From positions 1 through 33,325 of IMG/VR virus record IMGVR_UViG_3300031673_000282: a stretch of DNA of 33,325 nucleotides, one strand, 5' to 3'. Shown here piece by piece: positions 1 to 7,323 of this stretch. The number at the start of each line of letters is the position of its first letter. Within the stretch, counting starts at the first letter, position 1. The notes beneath the pieces are model-generated. The model had not been told where the DNA came from. It ran no database searches and worked only from the letters and a program-made list of their open reading frames with translations. A program made the position numbers and the translations under genes. The DNA is from a virus.

Positions 1-1
1 A

Positions 2-1303
2 CAAGGATTTACTGCAGCTCTTGACTTTATTAAGAATCTTATCTCTAAAGTTTGGAACAGCATCAAAAACACCACTAGTGATATTTGGAACGGCATCAAG
101 CAGTTCTTTGACAACTGGTGGAATACGGAGAAGAATATATTTAACACTGCTCTCGATTTTGTAAAAAATATTATCTCTACGGTATGGGAAGGGATTAAAA
201 CCACAACTAGCACAGTCTGGAACAGTATTAAAGAATTTATATCCACCACTTGGGACAACATCAAAACCGCAGTAGCAACTAAGGCTGCAGAACTAAAAAC
301 CAACACAATAAACAAGCTCGAAGAAATCTGGGAGTATATTAAAGCTGTTCCTGCCAAAGCGTTGCAGTGGGGTAAAGATATCATAAATGGTCTCTGGAAT
401 GGCATTAAGGACATGGGCGCTACTTTTGCCTCTAACCTTAAAACTTGGATCGAGGATCACATTCCTGGTGTATTTAAGGATTTACTAGTTATGCACTCGC
501 CATCCCAGTTAATGGCAACACTTGGCGTAAATACTATACTTGGTTATCTCAAAGGTATTGTCTCTAAGGGTCCAGACGTAGACCAGACAATGGCTGATAT
601 GGTGGAAAAAGTTAAAACTGGTATTAACCCTATTATAGATAGCATGAAAACTATTGGCGAGGAAGCCGCTAACGGTTTTGTGAACGCTATTTCTGCGGCA
701 ACACAGAGGGCTGATGAGATCATGTCTAGTTGGCATGAACAAATTCAAAGAAAAATAAGAAACGGTGACTATGGAGTGACATTGGATGATTGGGAAGAAA
801 GTGGTGGTAGTGGTGGCGGTGGTGGTAGTTCCGGAGGCGACATCGTTGGCGGCATTATAGGTGGCGGTATAGGTTCAGTAATCGGAGGTGCTATTGGTGG
901 TCCCGTTGGAGGTGCCATTGGTGCCATTGGCGGCATTATTGGCGGCATGTTTGCTGATGGTGGCGTTGTAGACCGCCCAACACTGGCCCTGATCGGAGAG
1001 GACCCCAGAACTGCGCCGGAGATTGTTGCACCACAGCAGATGCTGTTTGATACTGTTAAAAGCGCCATACAAAGTGCCGGTGGTGGTATTGCACCTCCAC
1101 AACTATTCCCAACGACGACAAACGCGCTATTAGGGGCAATTAATACTATATCAGGGAATAATAGCAGCACCCTTGCGCCGAGTATATCCGTTTTGGTTAC
1201 CGGTAACAATATCCAAAGTCCGGCCGACGAAAACCGCCTGGCGGACAAGGTAAGTCAACGCATAGCGCGTCAATTCGGGCTGGCGACAGGTGGTGCCTGG
1301 TAA
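2..1303 (+). CDS. Phage tail tape-measure protein, C-terminal part (5' end outside window)
   Basis: The reading frame is open from base 2, so the gene enters from the left and its start is not visible. The visible N-terminal part has short tryptophan-bearing repeats of the type VWNSIK / IWNGIK / VWEGIK, which are typical of tape-measure proteins that set tail length and help DNA cross the membrane. A glycine-rich stretch follows (near bases 800-960, GGSGGGGG then alternating GG-I/V-GG), resembling a glycine-zipper membrane segment, then a soluble C-terminus. It overlaps the next tail gene by one base, as expected in a tail operon. A TTG at 362 is only an internal codon. Confidence 0.9.
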   Translation, partial: QGFTAALDFIKNLISKVWNSIKNTTSDIWNGIKQFFDNWWNTEKNIFNTALDFVKNIISTVWEGIKTTTSTVWNSIKEFISTTWDNIKTAVATKAAELKTNTINKLEEIWEYIKAVPAKALQWGKDIINGLWNGIKDMGATFASNLKTWIEDHIPGVFKDLLVMHSPSQLMATLGVNTILGYLKGIVSKGPDVDQTMADMVEKVKTGINPIIDSMKTIGEEAANGFVNAISAATQRADEIMSSWHEQIQRKIRNGDYGVTLDDWEESGGSGGGGGSSGGDIVGGIIGGGIGSVIGGAIGGPVGGAIGAIGGIIGGMFADGGVVDRPTLALIGEDPRTAPEIVAPQQMLFDTVKSAIQSAGGGIAPPQLFPTTTNALLGAINTISGNNSSTLAPSISVLVTGNNIQSPADENRLADKVSQRIARQFGLATGGAW

Positions 1304-1974
1304 TGGGTACAAAAATATACATCACTCCACCAGGCGGGGCTCAGGAGGAAATAAAAGTATACAGCAAGTGTAGTGTGACCCTATCGGGCACCAGTCGGGC
1401 AGGGTCCTTTTCGTTGGAGTTACCGGATAGCACCGGGTTACTGGTTGACGCATTCCCGGTGGGGTCGGACGTGCTTATTTTGCAGGATGATAATGTGTTC
1501 AGGGGTTGGATCTTAAATTCGCCCAAAAAAATAGATGGAAGAATAAGATATATCAGCATCGATGGCATGGACTATACCGCGCGGACGCAGAAAATACTTG
1601 TCACCGAGAGCTATGTGGATACCTCTATTTATGACATCGTAATAGATCTATTTGCGAAATACGCGCCATGGGCGGATACATCAGACGTGACTACCTGCGA
1701 CAAGGTTATCACCATCAAGTTTAACGACATTTTCTTATTTGATGCCATCGAAAAACTGGCTAGTATTGCCGGTTACGAATGGCACATCAACGCCAAGCTC
1801 CCGGAAGAAATACCGGAAGGGGAACCTGCTGGCTGGTCCGAACTGGTTGAACTTGTAGCTCCGGCGCAATGGATGGAAGGATCAGGGTGGGCGGAAGAAG
1901 TTACGCATAAATTTACAACTTGCTCAGTGCCATCGGAAACACTTTACCCCTCAGAAACGTTGTACCCATGTTAG
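1303..1974 (+). CDS. Baseplate hub / tail protein, N-terminal half of a split gene
   Basis: 223 residues; the ATG overlaps the tape-measure stop. The first ~160 residues look like the N-terminal part of XkdQ/gp44-type baseplate hub proteins, covering the beta-rich domain and the segment ending in AGYEWHIN. In that family the chain normally continues into a strand leading to an NRxxVRGG motif. Here it instead runs into a different tail with repeated W-x-E units (GWSE, QWME, GWAE) and stops after SETLYPSETLYPC. The continuation of the hub is found at the start of the next gene, so this looks like one ancestral gene interrupted by a short cassette. The hub call is by recognition; the split is inferred. 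Confidence 0.7.
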   Translation: MGTKIYITPPGGAQEEIKVYSKCSVTLSGTSRAGSFSLELPDSTGLLVDAFPVGSDVLILQDDNVFRGWILNSPKKIDGRIRYISIDGMDYTARTQKILVTESYVDTSIYDIVIDLFAKYAPWADTSDVTTCDKVITIKFNDIFLFDAIEKLASIAGYEWHINAKLPEEIPEGEPAGWSELVELVAPAQWMEGSGWAEEVTHKFTTCSVPSETLYPSETLYPC

Positions 1975-1987
1975 GCGGTGGTAAACA

Positions 1988-3064
1988 ATGATTATGCTCA
2001 CAGCAAACTTTTTCAAGCCAGAGGACCGGATAAGTAAATACCCGATAACCGAGTCACCTGCTAATTACAAGCGCGGTACGGCTAACTTTACACCTGACAG
2101 TAGCAAGCTGGTCAACCGGCTAATTGTTCGCGGCGGTAAAGCCCTATCAGACCCTTATGACCAGGCTATCACAGTCGGCACCGACCCGATACCGCTAAAC
2201 TACACACCAAGGGCGCCTGATGGGGAAAGCGTGGTTGTGGTTATCGGAGGAGCAGCCAAAACGATAGGCATCCAAAACATAGCAGAATCAGGGGTTTATG
2301 ATTTCTTGTTGAATGCCAATGAAAAACTTTTGGTTCCTGACCTTTGCACTAGCGGCACCGGGACAATCACCTACAGGTATGAGTACCCCATTAAGATAGT
2401 TCTGGAAGACGCTGAATCGCAAACTGATTATGGATTTTTTGACGACATCCTAACCGTCGATACCGACGACCAAGCCACGGCACTGGACATGGGCCTGCGT
2501 CACTTAGCCAAGTACAGCAGACCGGTTACGCGCGGGACTATAGAGCCGTTTTCTGGCTCATACCGGCCCGGGCAACTGGTGCTGGTAGATATACCGAGCC
2601 TAAATATCAGCGAGTATTTACAGGTATCTGAAGCGACATACGACAGCATCCCGGGGCAGTCTCGGGTGGATATAAAGCTAACCTTGGAATCACCGGCGCG
2701 TGATCTTCCAAGCGTGCTAAAAGACCTAAATGCTAGGCTTGCCAAGCTCGAAAAATCGGTCTATCAAGACGACGAAGGGCCAGTGCTTAAATACATTGCC
2801 CCGTCCGAAGGCTGGGGTTGGTCAGAGGTTGCCGAACTGCCACCTCCGGTTGCAGTGACGGAGCAGGTGAACTGGTCGGAGGCATCACAGAGAGTGTCGG
2901 CGGTATCAGTGTCTGAACAAGCTAACTGGACTGAAAGCACGGAAGCAGTAGCACCGATACCACTAGAAGAGCAGGCATTATGGACAGAGGATATGGATGT
3001 AACACAATATAGTTTAGTCCCGGCGGATGATCTCTATCCTGCTGACGGACTGTATCCAATGTAG
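1988..3064 (+). CDS. Baseplate hub / tail protein, C-terminal half of a split gene
   Basis: 358 residues starting ATG ATT ATG; the second ATG at 1994 is an alternative start. Residues near 40-50 carry LVNRLIVRGG, the motif that follows the YEW segment in hub proteins of the XkdQ/gp44 type. The middle (GTIEPFSGSYRPGQLV) is also typical of the distal hub domain. The last ~80 residues hold four W-x-E units (GWSE, NWSE, NWTE, LWTE) at ~22-residue spacing and end in DDLYPADGLYPM, like the tail of the preceding gene. A stop codon in this frame at 1982-1984 rules out simple read-through from the upstream gene in this frame. Confidence 0.7.
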   Translation: MIMLTANFFKPEDRISKYPITESPANYKRGTANFTPDSSKLVNRLIVRGGKALSDPYDQAITVGTDPIPLNYTPRAPDGESVVVVIGGAAKTIGIQNIAESGVYDFLLNANEKLLVPDLCTSGTGTITYRYEYPIKIVLEDAESQTDYGFFDDILTVDTDDQATALDMGLRHLAKYSRPVTRGTIEPFSGSYRPGQLVLVDIPSLNISEYLQVSEATYDSIPGQSRVDIKLTLESPARDLPSVLKDLNARLAKLEKSVYQDDEGPVLKYIAPSEGWGWSEVAELPPPVAVTEQVNWSEASQRVSAVSVSEQANWTESTEAVAPIPLEEQALWTEDMDVTQYSLVPADDLYPADGLYPM

Positions 3065-3076
3065 GGAGGGATAACC

Positions 3077-3556
3077 TTGGAAAAAGCATTAATTGGTTGG
3101 ATTGGCAAGTGGGAAGTAATCGCCCAAGATCAAGTCGGAAACGAGCTCTGGAAAGAAGAAATCAAGCCTAATCTGATAACAGATGCGGGCTTGAATATGT
3201 TTCGTGACCTTTTAAGCGGCGCAATTACCGACGGTGAAATTAAATACGTTAGCCTTGGCAACGACAGCACGGCCCCGGCGAACGATCAAGAGCAGTTGGT
3301 GGCAGAACAGTTCCGTAAGATAGTCACGAACCAAAACAACGACCCGACAACGGCGGGTAAGCTGTACACTGAGCTTTATGTGGCCGACACTGAGGCAAAC
3401 GACTTTAAGTGCGAGGAAATCGGCTGGTTCGCGGGGGCTGAGGCTGCGATTACTGCCAACAGTGGCATTATGATTGCCCGGGTGCTGTATAGCAGGCAGA
3501 AGTCAAATACCGAAAGTTGGACAATCAGAAGACAGGATCAAATTAGTAGGGGGTAG
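3077..3556 (+). CDS. Putative tail fibre-associated protein
   Basis: 159 residues from a TTG start preceded by GGGAGGG. It carries PNLITDAGLNMFRDLL in the N-terminal third and ends ESWTIRRQDQISRG. This combination is seen in small phage tail/fibre proteins of Firmicutes, where the first motif lies near the N-terminus and the last strand near the C-terminus. There are no membrane segments or catalytic motifs. It lies between the hub gene and the fibre-like gene in the tail operon, which supports a structural role. The exact function is not recognisable. Confidence 0.6.
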   Translation: MEKALIGWIGKWEVIAQDQVGNELWKEEIKPNLITDAGLNMFRDLLSGAITDGEIKYVSLGNDSTAPANDQEQLVAEQFRKIVTNQNNDPTTAGKLYTELYVADTEANDFKCEEIGWFAGAEAAITANSGIMIARVLYSRQKSNTESWTIRRQDQISRG

Positions 3557-3562
3557 AAAATT

Positions 3563-4063
3563 TTGGCTGTAGGAGATTATGACAAGACCACATTTGTTGA
3601 CGGCGGACCCCCCGGAATTAGCGCGGATCGACTCAACAACAACGAGAACAAAACCAATGAACTGGACAAAACGGTAGAGTCGCATCTTAGCGATTATGCG
3701 ACGTTTAAAACCGAAGTTGGTTCAAACGTAAAGATATTGGAGTTAGATTTTTTAGACCTACTCATAGCCCGTGACTTGGAAAGTCTGTCCACAGACATGG
3801 ATGCCGGTTACTGGTGGGACACTCTTGCCGATGCTACCAAAATACAAAGTATAACTGGCGCATCTGTAAGTGGAGGAAAAATAATTACAACGGCAGATAC
3901 CAGCGAAGTAACCTGGAAAGGGCATGATGTAGGGTTTTTAACAAATAAAGTTACTTTCTATCAAAAACGCACCAAAACAAGTGATATTGCACCGGTTGAT
4001 GCTAGTGCAACTGCCGGAGATAGTTTGCTAAGCGTAAAAGCAGCAACTATTACAATATCTTAA
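3563..4063 (+). CDS. Hypothetical tail fibre-like protein
   Basis: 166 residues from TTG at 3563, with a Shine-Dalgarno site (TAGGGGG) just upstream. The N-terminus has FVDGGPPGISADRLNNNENKTNELD, the kind of segment that starts many phage tail-fibre or neck-appendage proteins (residues given here as a description, not a database match). The C-terminus is beta-rich. It ends ten bases before the avd remnant. It is short for a fibre, so it may be truncated, possibly by the rearrangement that damaged the neighbouring DGR genes. Confidence 0.5.
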   Translation: MAVGDYDKTTFVDGGPPGISADRLNNNENKTNELDKTVESHLSDYATFKTEVGSNVKILELDFLDLLIARDLESLSTDMDAGYWWDTLADATKIQSITGASVSGGKIITTADTSEVTWKGHDVGFLTNKVTFYQKRTKTSDIAPVDASATAGDSLLSVKAATITIS

Positions 4064-4072
4064 AGGTGCTAT

Positions 4073-4390
4073 ATGTCACGACAATATAATCAGGGTAAAG
4101 AAAACGAATTAACCGTACTTATAAAAGCAAAAGACCTAATAAGGTATACTTTTAATATCACTGACAGTAAAAAGTTTCCTAAGAAAGCACGATTTACTTT
4201 TGTTAATCGACTGCAAGATAAAACATTAACGGTTTACGAAAACTTATTAGAAGCAAATGAAATATTCCCTGCAAATTATACTGAAAAAGAAGAACGAAGA
4301 AAGTTACAAGCTAGGGCTTTGTCTATAATAAAACACACATTTTCCCTTTGCGTAACGGTGTTGATTTTCTTGGTTTTCATACCTACTTAA
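4073..4390 (+). pseudogene. avd: Truncated avd (DGR accessory four-helix-bundle protein), joined to RT remnant
   Basis: The first ~83 codons match the Avd / four-helix-bundle accessory protein of diversity-generating retroelements: VLIKAKDLIRYTF, then KKFPKKARFTFVNRLQD, then VYENLLEANEIF and EERRKLQARALS. Avd normally has ~120-130 residues and binds the DGR reverse transcriptase. After about base 4320 the homology stops and the frame runs into DNA that encodes the end of a reverse transcriptase in another frame, giving a nonsense tail (FSLCVTVLIFLVFIPT). An upstream AAAGGTG can act as ribosome site. It is almost certainly non-functional because the last helix is missing. Confidence 0.85.
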
Positions 4391-4641
4391 CTGAAACTGG
4401 CAAGGTAATAAGAAAACTAAGGCAAAATAGTAAGAACCGTATGAGAAGGAAAATAAAGAAGTTTAAGGGGTTGCACGATACGGGCAAAATTACTCTGGAA
4501 GCTATTGACCACAGCTTCCAGAGTTGGTTGGGCCATGCTAGTCATGGCAATTGTTACCGTCTTATTAAAAAGATGAATGGATATTATCAAAGTGTCTTTA
4601 AGGAGGACGGTTTAAATGGCAAAGGCAATAACAAGCCTTAA
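4324..4641 (+). pseudogene. C-terminal fragment of DGR reverse transcriptase
   Basis: This frame encodes NKTHIFPLRNGVDFLGFHTY, then an arginine/lysine-rich helix (RKLRQNSKNRMRRKIKKF) and SFQSWLGHASHGNCYRL. These belong to the thumb and C-terminal region of DGR group reverse transcriptases. The palm domain with the catalytic YxDD motif is absent, so only the last ~100 of the usual ~350 residues remain. The fragment starts directly where the avd homology ends (~4320-4330). One deletion therefore removed the end of avd, most of the RT and whatever lay between them, which in the common DGR order includes the template repeat. The first possible start is TTG at 4348; the end overlaps the next gene. 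Confidence 0.85.
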
Positions 4642-6109
4642 TGTTGGGGCTAAAATAAAGCTAGGCACTTATAAAGTTGAGAACAGCACTGTATTACCGA
4701 TTATTTGGCGCATTATAGACAAAAATCACAACGGTTATCCTACTAATTCGGTTTCCCTGCTGACTGATAAAATTATTGATTTACGCGGTTTTGATGCAAA
4801 GGAACCAAGTAATGCTGATTCTAACCGTCAAAGTTATGGCAATAACCGTTACCGCACATCAAACCTGCGGCAATGGTTAAATAGCGGTGGGGCGGCGAGT
4901 ACCTGGTGGGCAGCACAAAACATTGCTGACGGTACAACGAATACTAATAACCACGATGCTACACCTGCTGATGCGGGCATGTCACAACCGACCGGGTATA
5001 ATGATATAGCAGGTTTCTTAAATAATTTTACCGCTGATGAATTGAGTAAAATCTTAGATACTACACTAACTGTAGCAAAAAACACGATCACTGATGGTGG
5101 TGGTAGTGAAAGTGTCACAGATAAGGTTTTCCTGCTATCAAATACTGAGGTGGGTCTTACTAATGAAAATAGTATCGCCGAAGGCACCCTGTTCGCGGCA
5201 TTTAGTAGTGATGCAAACAGGATAAGCTATGCTACGGCACAAGCTATCGCAAATACGCTTAGTAGCAGTAAACCGGCAAATGATACTACTGGTTGGTATT
5301 GGTGGTTAAGGACTCCGGACGCTGGCTACTCGCACTACGCCCGTCACGTCAACTCCGATGGCGCGTTGAACTACAACGACGCGTACTACGGTAACCTCGG
5401 CGTTCGTCCCGCTTTGAATCTGGAATCTGACATCTTGGTATCTGATACGGTAGATGCAGACGGGGCGTACACAATCGAATGGAATCAGCAGCCAACCATC
5501 GCACTAGTGGATGCAACATATCCTAACGTAAGGTTTACGGTATCTGATGCTGATGGTACAGTTGACCATGTTGATGTGTACGTAAACGGAATTCTGAAGC
5601 AAACATTCAATTCCGGTTTAGATGCTGAAATAGTCTATACAATTGATTATGCTGATTTAAACGAGGGTAACAATACGCTTGAAATAGTTGCTACCGATAA
5701 TTTAGGCGGCGAAGGAGCAATAACACTAACAATTAATAAGGCAGGCATAACTGTGCCTGCGGTCGGTACTAAAATAGTTGTACATGGTAAACAATACGAG
5801 ATTACAGGCATCGTGAACAATGGGGTTACGCTTGAACTAACACTGGATAGACCGCTAGAAGAAAGTGTGCTGGTTAATGAGTCAGTTGAAGTGCTGAATA
5901 GTTATGTAACTCCGGGTGCTGATTTAGGTAGCGGATTTACGGAATTAGATCATGTTAAGACTGTCTACAGCGGTGATCAAGTAGAAGAAAAATATGAACT
6001 TGCAGCAGAAGGTAGAACCGTTTCCTTTAAAGTAAATTCGAGTAAGGAGACCGGTAGCACGATGGAAATTAGCGAGCCGAAAGCAATATTCCAGTACAAG
6101 GAGGACTAA
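4616..6109 (+). CDS. DUF6273 / C-type-lectin-like receptor-binding protein, probable DGR target
   Basis: 497 residues, starting at ATG 4616 nine bases after AAGGAGG. Residues 1-270 match the DUF6273 pattern: GxxRYRTSNLRQWLNSGGAASTWW near 77-97, then GFLNNFTADEL, DKVFLLS, and GWYWWLRTPDAGY followed by a variable stretch ending GVRPALNL (~225-269). This fold is used as the diversified ligand-binding domain of DGR target proteins. The region after ~290 looks like an Ig-like beta-sandwich (VRFTVSDADGTVDHVDVYVNG) and further beta-rich domains. It probably sits at the tail tip and binds host surface structures. Unlike many DGR targets, the variable part is in the middle of the chain. Confidence 0.75.
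   Translation: MAKAITSLNVGAKIKLGTYKVENSTVLPIIWRIIDKNHNGYPTNSVSLLTDKIIDLRGFDAKEPSNADSNRQSYGNNRYRTSNLRQWLNSGGAASTWWAAQNIADGTTNTNNHDATPADAGMSQPTGYNDIAGFLNNFTADELSKILDTTLTVAKNTITDGGGSESVTDKVFLLSNTEVGLTNENSIAEGTLFAAFSSDANRISYATAQAIANTLSSSKPANDTTGWYWWLRTPDAGYSHYARHVNSDGALNYNDAYYGNLGVRPALNLESDILVSDTVDADGAYTIEWNQQPTIALVDATYPNVRFTVSDADGTVDHVDVYVNGILKQTFNSGLDAEIVYTIDYADLNEGNNTLEIVATDNLGGEGAITLTINKAGITVPAVGTKIVVHGKQYEITGIVNNGVTLELTLDRPLEESVLVNESVEVLNSYVTPGADLGSGFTELDHVKTVYSGDQVEEKYELAAEGRTVSFKVNSSKETGSTMEISEPKAIFQYKED
5312..5422 (+). other. DGR variable region (VR) within the target gene
   Basis: From ACT CCG GAC to CGT CCC GCT TTG AAT CTG. Between 5318 and 5401 most codons end in C and many are NNC (GGC, TAC, CAC, TAC, GCC, CAC, GTC, AAC, TCC, GGC, AAC, TAC, AAC, GAC, TAC, TAC, AAC), as expected when AAC codons of a template repeat are mutated at adenines. 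Flanking codons of the same gene mostly end in A or T. The 3' end (GGCGTTCGTCCCGC) is GC-rich like the initiation-of-mutagenic-homing segment of DGRs. No template repeat was seen in the window. That it is a VR is inference from codon pattern and neighbours. Confidence 0.65.
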
Positions 6110-6112
6110 ATT

Positions 6113-6286
6113 TTGGTTAATAAAGACAAAATCCAGCGGATTAAATCAGATAAGGATAAAGAACTGCGCACAGCCGACCTGGAGCTAGCGTTAGCTGACG
6201 AGATGGCTAAAAACGCAGAATTAGAGCAGCGTCAACAGGATACTGAACTGGCGCTCGCTGATATTTTAGCAGGGGGTGTTGTATAA
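6113..6286 (+). CDS. Small hypothetical protein, charged and helical
   Basis: 57 residues from TTG 6113, with AAGGAGG at 6099-6105 inside the end of the previous gene. The chain is rich in E, D, K and A, with heptad-like spacing and a repeated ELALAD (residues ~24-29 and ~45-50). It is probably a short coiled coil. The next gene follows at once after the stop. It occupies the position where tail operons often end in small proteins of unknown role. No family recognised. Confidence 0.6.
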   Translation: MVNKDKIQRIKSDKDKELRTADLELALADEMAKNAELEQRQQDTELALADILAGGVV

Positions 6287-6463
6287 ATGGCATATCCAGC
6301 GTACACAATCAGGGTATTGGCCAGGGCAATTATTACGAAGGTCGATATGGGCGATGAGACGGCAGAACAATTGGTATTGGTTTATCCGGTAGAAAACCAG
6401 CAGTTGATACTTAACCAGATTTATATTTATAGACCTGATTTGAAGCCTGCTGAAACTACCTAA
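6287..6463 (+). CDS. Small hypothetical protein
   Basis: 58 residues from ATG 6287, directly abutting the previous stop and preceded by AGGGGG. Sequence features are an N-terminal beta-like stretch (AYTIRVLARAIITKVD) and IYIYRPDL near the C-terminus. It is the last gene before the non-coding leader of the lysis module. Function unknown. Confidence 0.6.
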   Translation: MAYPAYTIRVLARAIITKVDMGDETAEQLVLVYPVENQQLILNQIYIYRPDLKPAETT

Positions 6464-6695
6464 TGTCGTCTCCGAGATTAAATGACGAAACAACCATAAT
6501 ATAGCAATAAAAGGATAAGAGCCCCTTGAAGGCGTTATTTTTACGCCCCAAACTAAAAGCGCAGGCGTGACCGCCCAGGGGATCGGTCCCGGGATGGTAC
6601 CCCGGTTGCCTGCACGAATATTGTATACCGGTTTAGCGGGAGGCGTCTATGGCAGGCGCTTCCTTTTTGCTACATATTACCAGGGGGTGGTGTGT
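6464..6695 (+). promoter_or_regulatory. Structured untranslated leader of the lysis operon
   Basis: About 230 bases without a convincing gene. It holds a hairpin GGCGT(6531)...ACGCC(6547), then a GC-rich stem GCAGGC (6561-6566) pairing with GCCTGC (6608-6613) around further paired bases, then a terminator-like hairpin (6639-6663). GCCTGC can instead pair with GCAGGC at 6652-6657 in the terminator loop. This gives two alternative folds, as in riboswitch or attenuator leaders. No known riboswitch class is recognised. A long frame that crosses this region (from GTG 6567) is judged not to be the real start of the next gene. Confidence 0.45.
6639..6668 (+). terminator. Terminator-like hairpin inside lysis leader
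   Basis: GGAGGCG (6639-6645) pairs with CGCTTCC (6657-6663, one G-T pair) around an 11-base loop, followed by TTTTT (6664-6668). It lies before the XhlA-like gene and so could attenuate lysis transcription. Confidence 0.5.
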
Positions 6696-6989
6696 TTGGG
6701 TGGACCTGATATTCAGCGGCTGGAGGGTAAGATAGACACCGTGATGGATGCTATCGCGGATTTGCGTGTGCTGGTGGCCGGAAACTATGTCACCAAGACT
6801 GATTTATTAGAGTATCAAAAAATCGAAGAGGCCAGAATTGTGGCCCTGCATAAAAAAATCGACGACAATAAGACCGAAGAAAAAGCTGATCGTTGGAAAA
6901 TGGCTGCACTTGTAGCAACGATAGTGGGTATCATTGTGGCCGCGGGGCAATGGATTACTGAAATGCTAAGGGGGAGTGGTGCTAGTTGA
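6696..6989 (+). CDS. XhlA-like lysis-associated membrane protein
   Basis: Start chosen at TTG 6696 because AGGGGGTGG lies 6-14 bases upstream; longer versions would translate a structured leader. About 97 residues: an N-terminal coiled-coil-prone segment (IQRLEGKIDTVMDAIADLRVLV), a charged linker, and one membrane segment near the C-terminus (MAALVATIVGIIVAAGQWI). This layout matches XhlA/BhlA-type proteins, which join holins in permeabilising the membrane. Its stop overlaps the next start (TTGA). The family call rests on layout and position. Confidence 0.65.
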   Translation: MGGPDIQRLEGKIDTVMDAIADLRVLVAGNYVTKTDLLEYQKIEEARIVALHKKIDDNKTEEKADRWKMAALVATIVGIIVAAGQWITEMLRGSGAS

Positions 6990-7306
6990 GGGGTTTTTGG
7001 AATGACCCGGACGGCCTAACTATTGACGAATTTGCGGCCCTGGCGGTATTGCCACTCTTTCTTTTTGTTGGCGTCAAAATGGCTATTGCAAAGGACATTT
7101 CATCAACGCAGGTTGATTTTTTCACTGTGCTCACATACCCCATCCTGGCAGTAGTAGCAAGGAAAGCGATTGAGAGGTTTGGGTTTCCGTCCAAACAGGG
7201 CCAACTACAGATGGTGCAGCAGCCTTATGTGTATCAGCAGCCGTATAGCCCATATCAGCAGCCGACAACAACTACAGTACCTCCGGACATAGCACCGGAG
7301 CCATAA
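6986..7306 (+). CDS. Small membrane protein of the lysis module
   Basis: 106 residues from TTG 6986, overlapping the XhlA-like stop. It has one or two membrane segments (FAALAVLPLFLFVGVKMAI and FFTVLTYPILAVVARKAI) and a proline/glutamine/tyrosine-rich C-terminal tail (YQQPYSPYQQPTTTTVPP). It lies between an XhlA-like protein and the amidase, so a holin-like or lysis-accessory role is likely, but no exact family is recognised. The Q/P/Y tail probably stays outside the membrane. Confidence 0.65.
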   Translation: MRGFWNDPDGLTIDEFAALAVLPLFLFVGVKMAIAKDISSTQVDFFTVLTYPILAVVARKAIERFGFPSKQGQLQMVQQPYVYQQPYSPYQQPTTTTVPPDIAPEP

Positions 7307-7323
7307 ATAGAAAGGAGAAGACT

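Noticed and set aside
1-360. Possible tandem-repeat array in the left end
   Set aside because: The periodicity is due to W-N-x-I-K repeats of the tape-measure coding frame, not to conserved DNA repeats.
769-1248. Proline-rich minus-strand frame of 159 codons
   Set aside because: It is the mirror of the glycine-rich segment of the tape-measure gene, with no ribosome site and no similarity to real proteins.
4348-4641. RT fragment as an independent working gene
   Set aside because: It lacks the palm domain and catalytic aspartates, and begins exactly at the avd deletion junction.
6567-6695. Upstream extension of the XhlA-like gene from GTG 6567
   Set aside because: This stretch is GC-rich, strongly structured and contains a terminator; the ribosome site fits TTG 6696.
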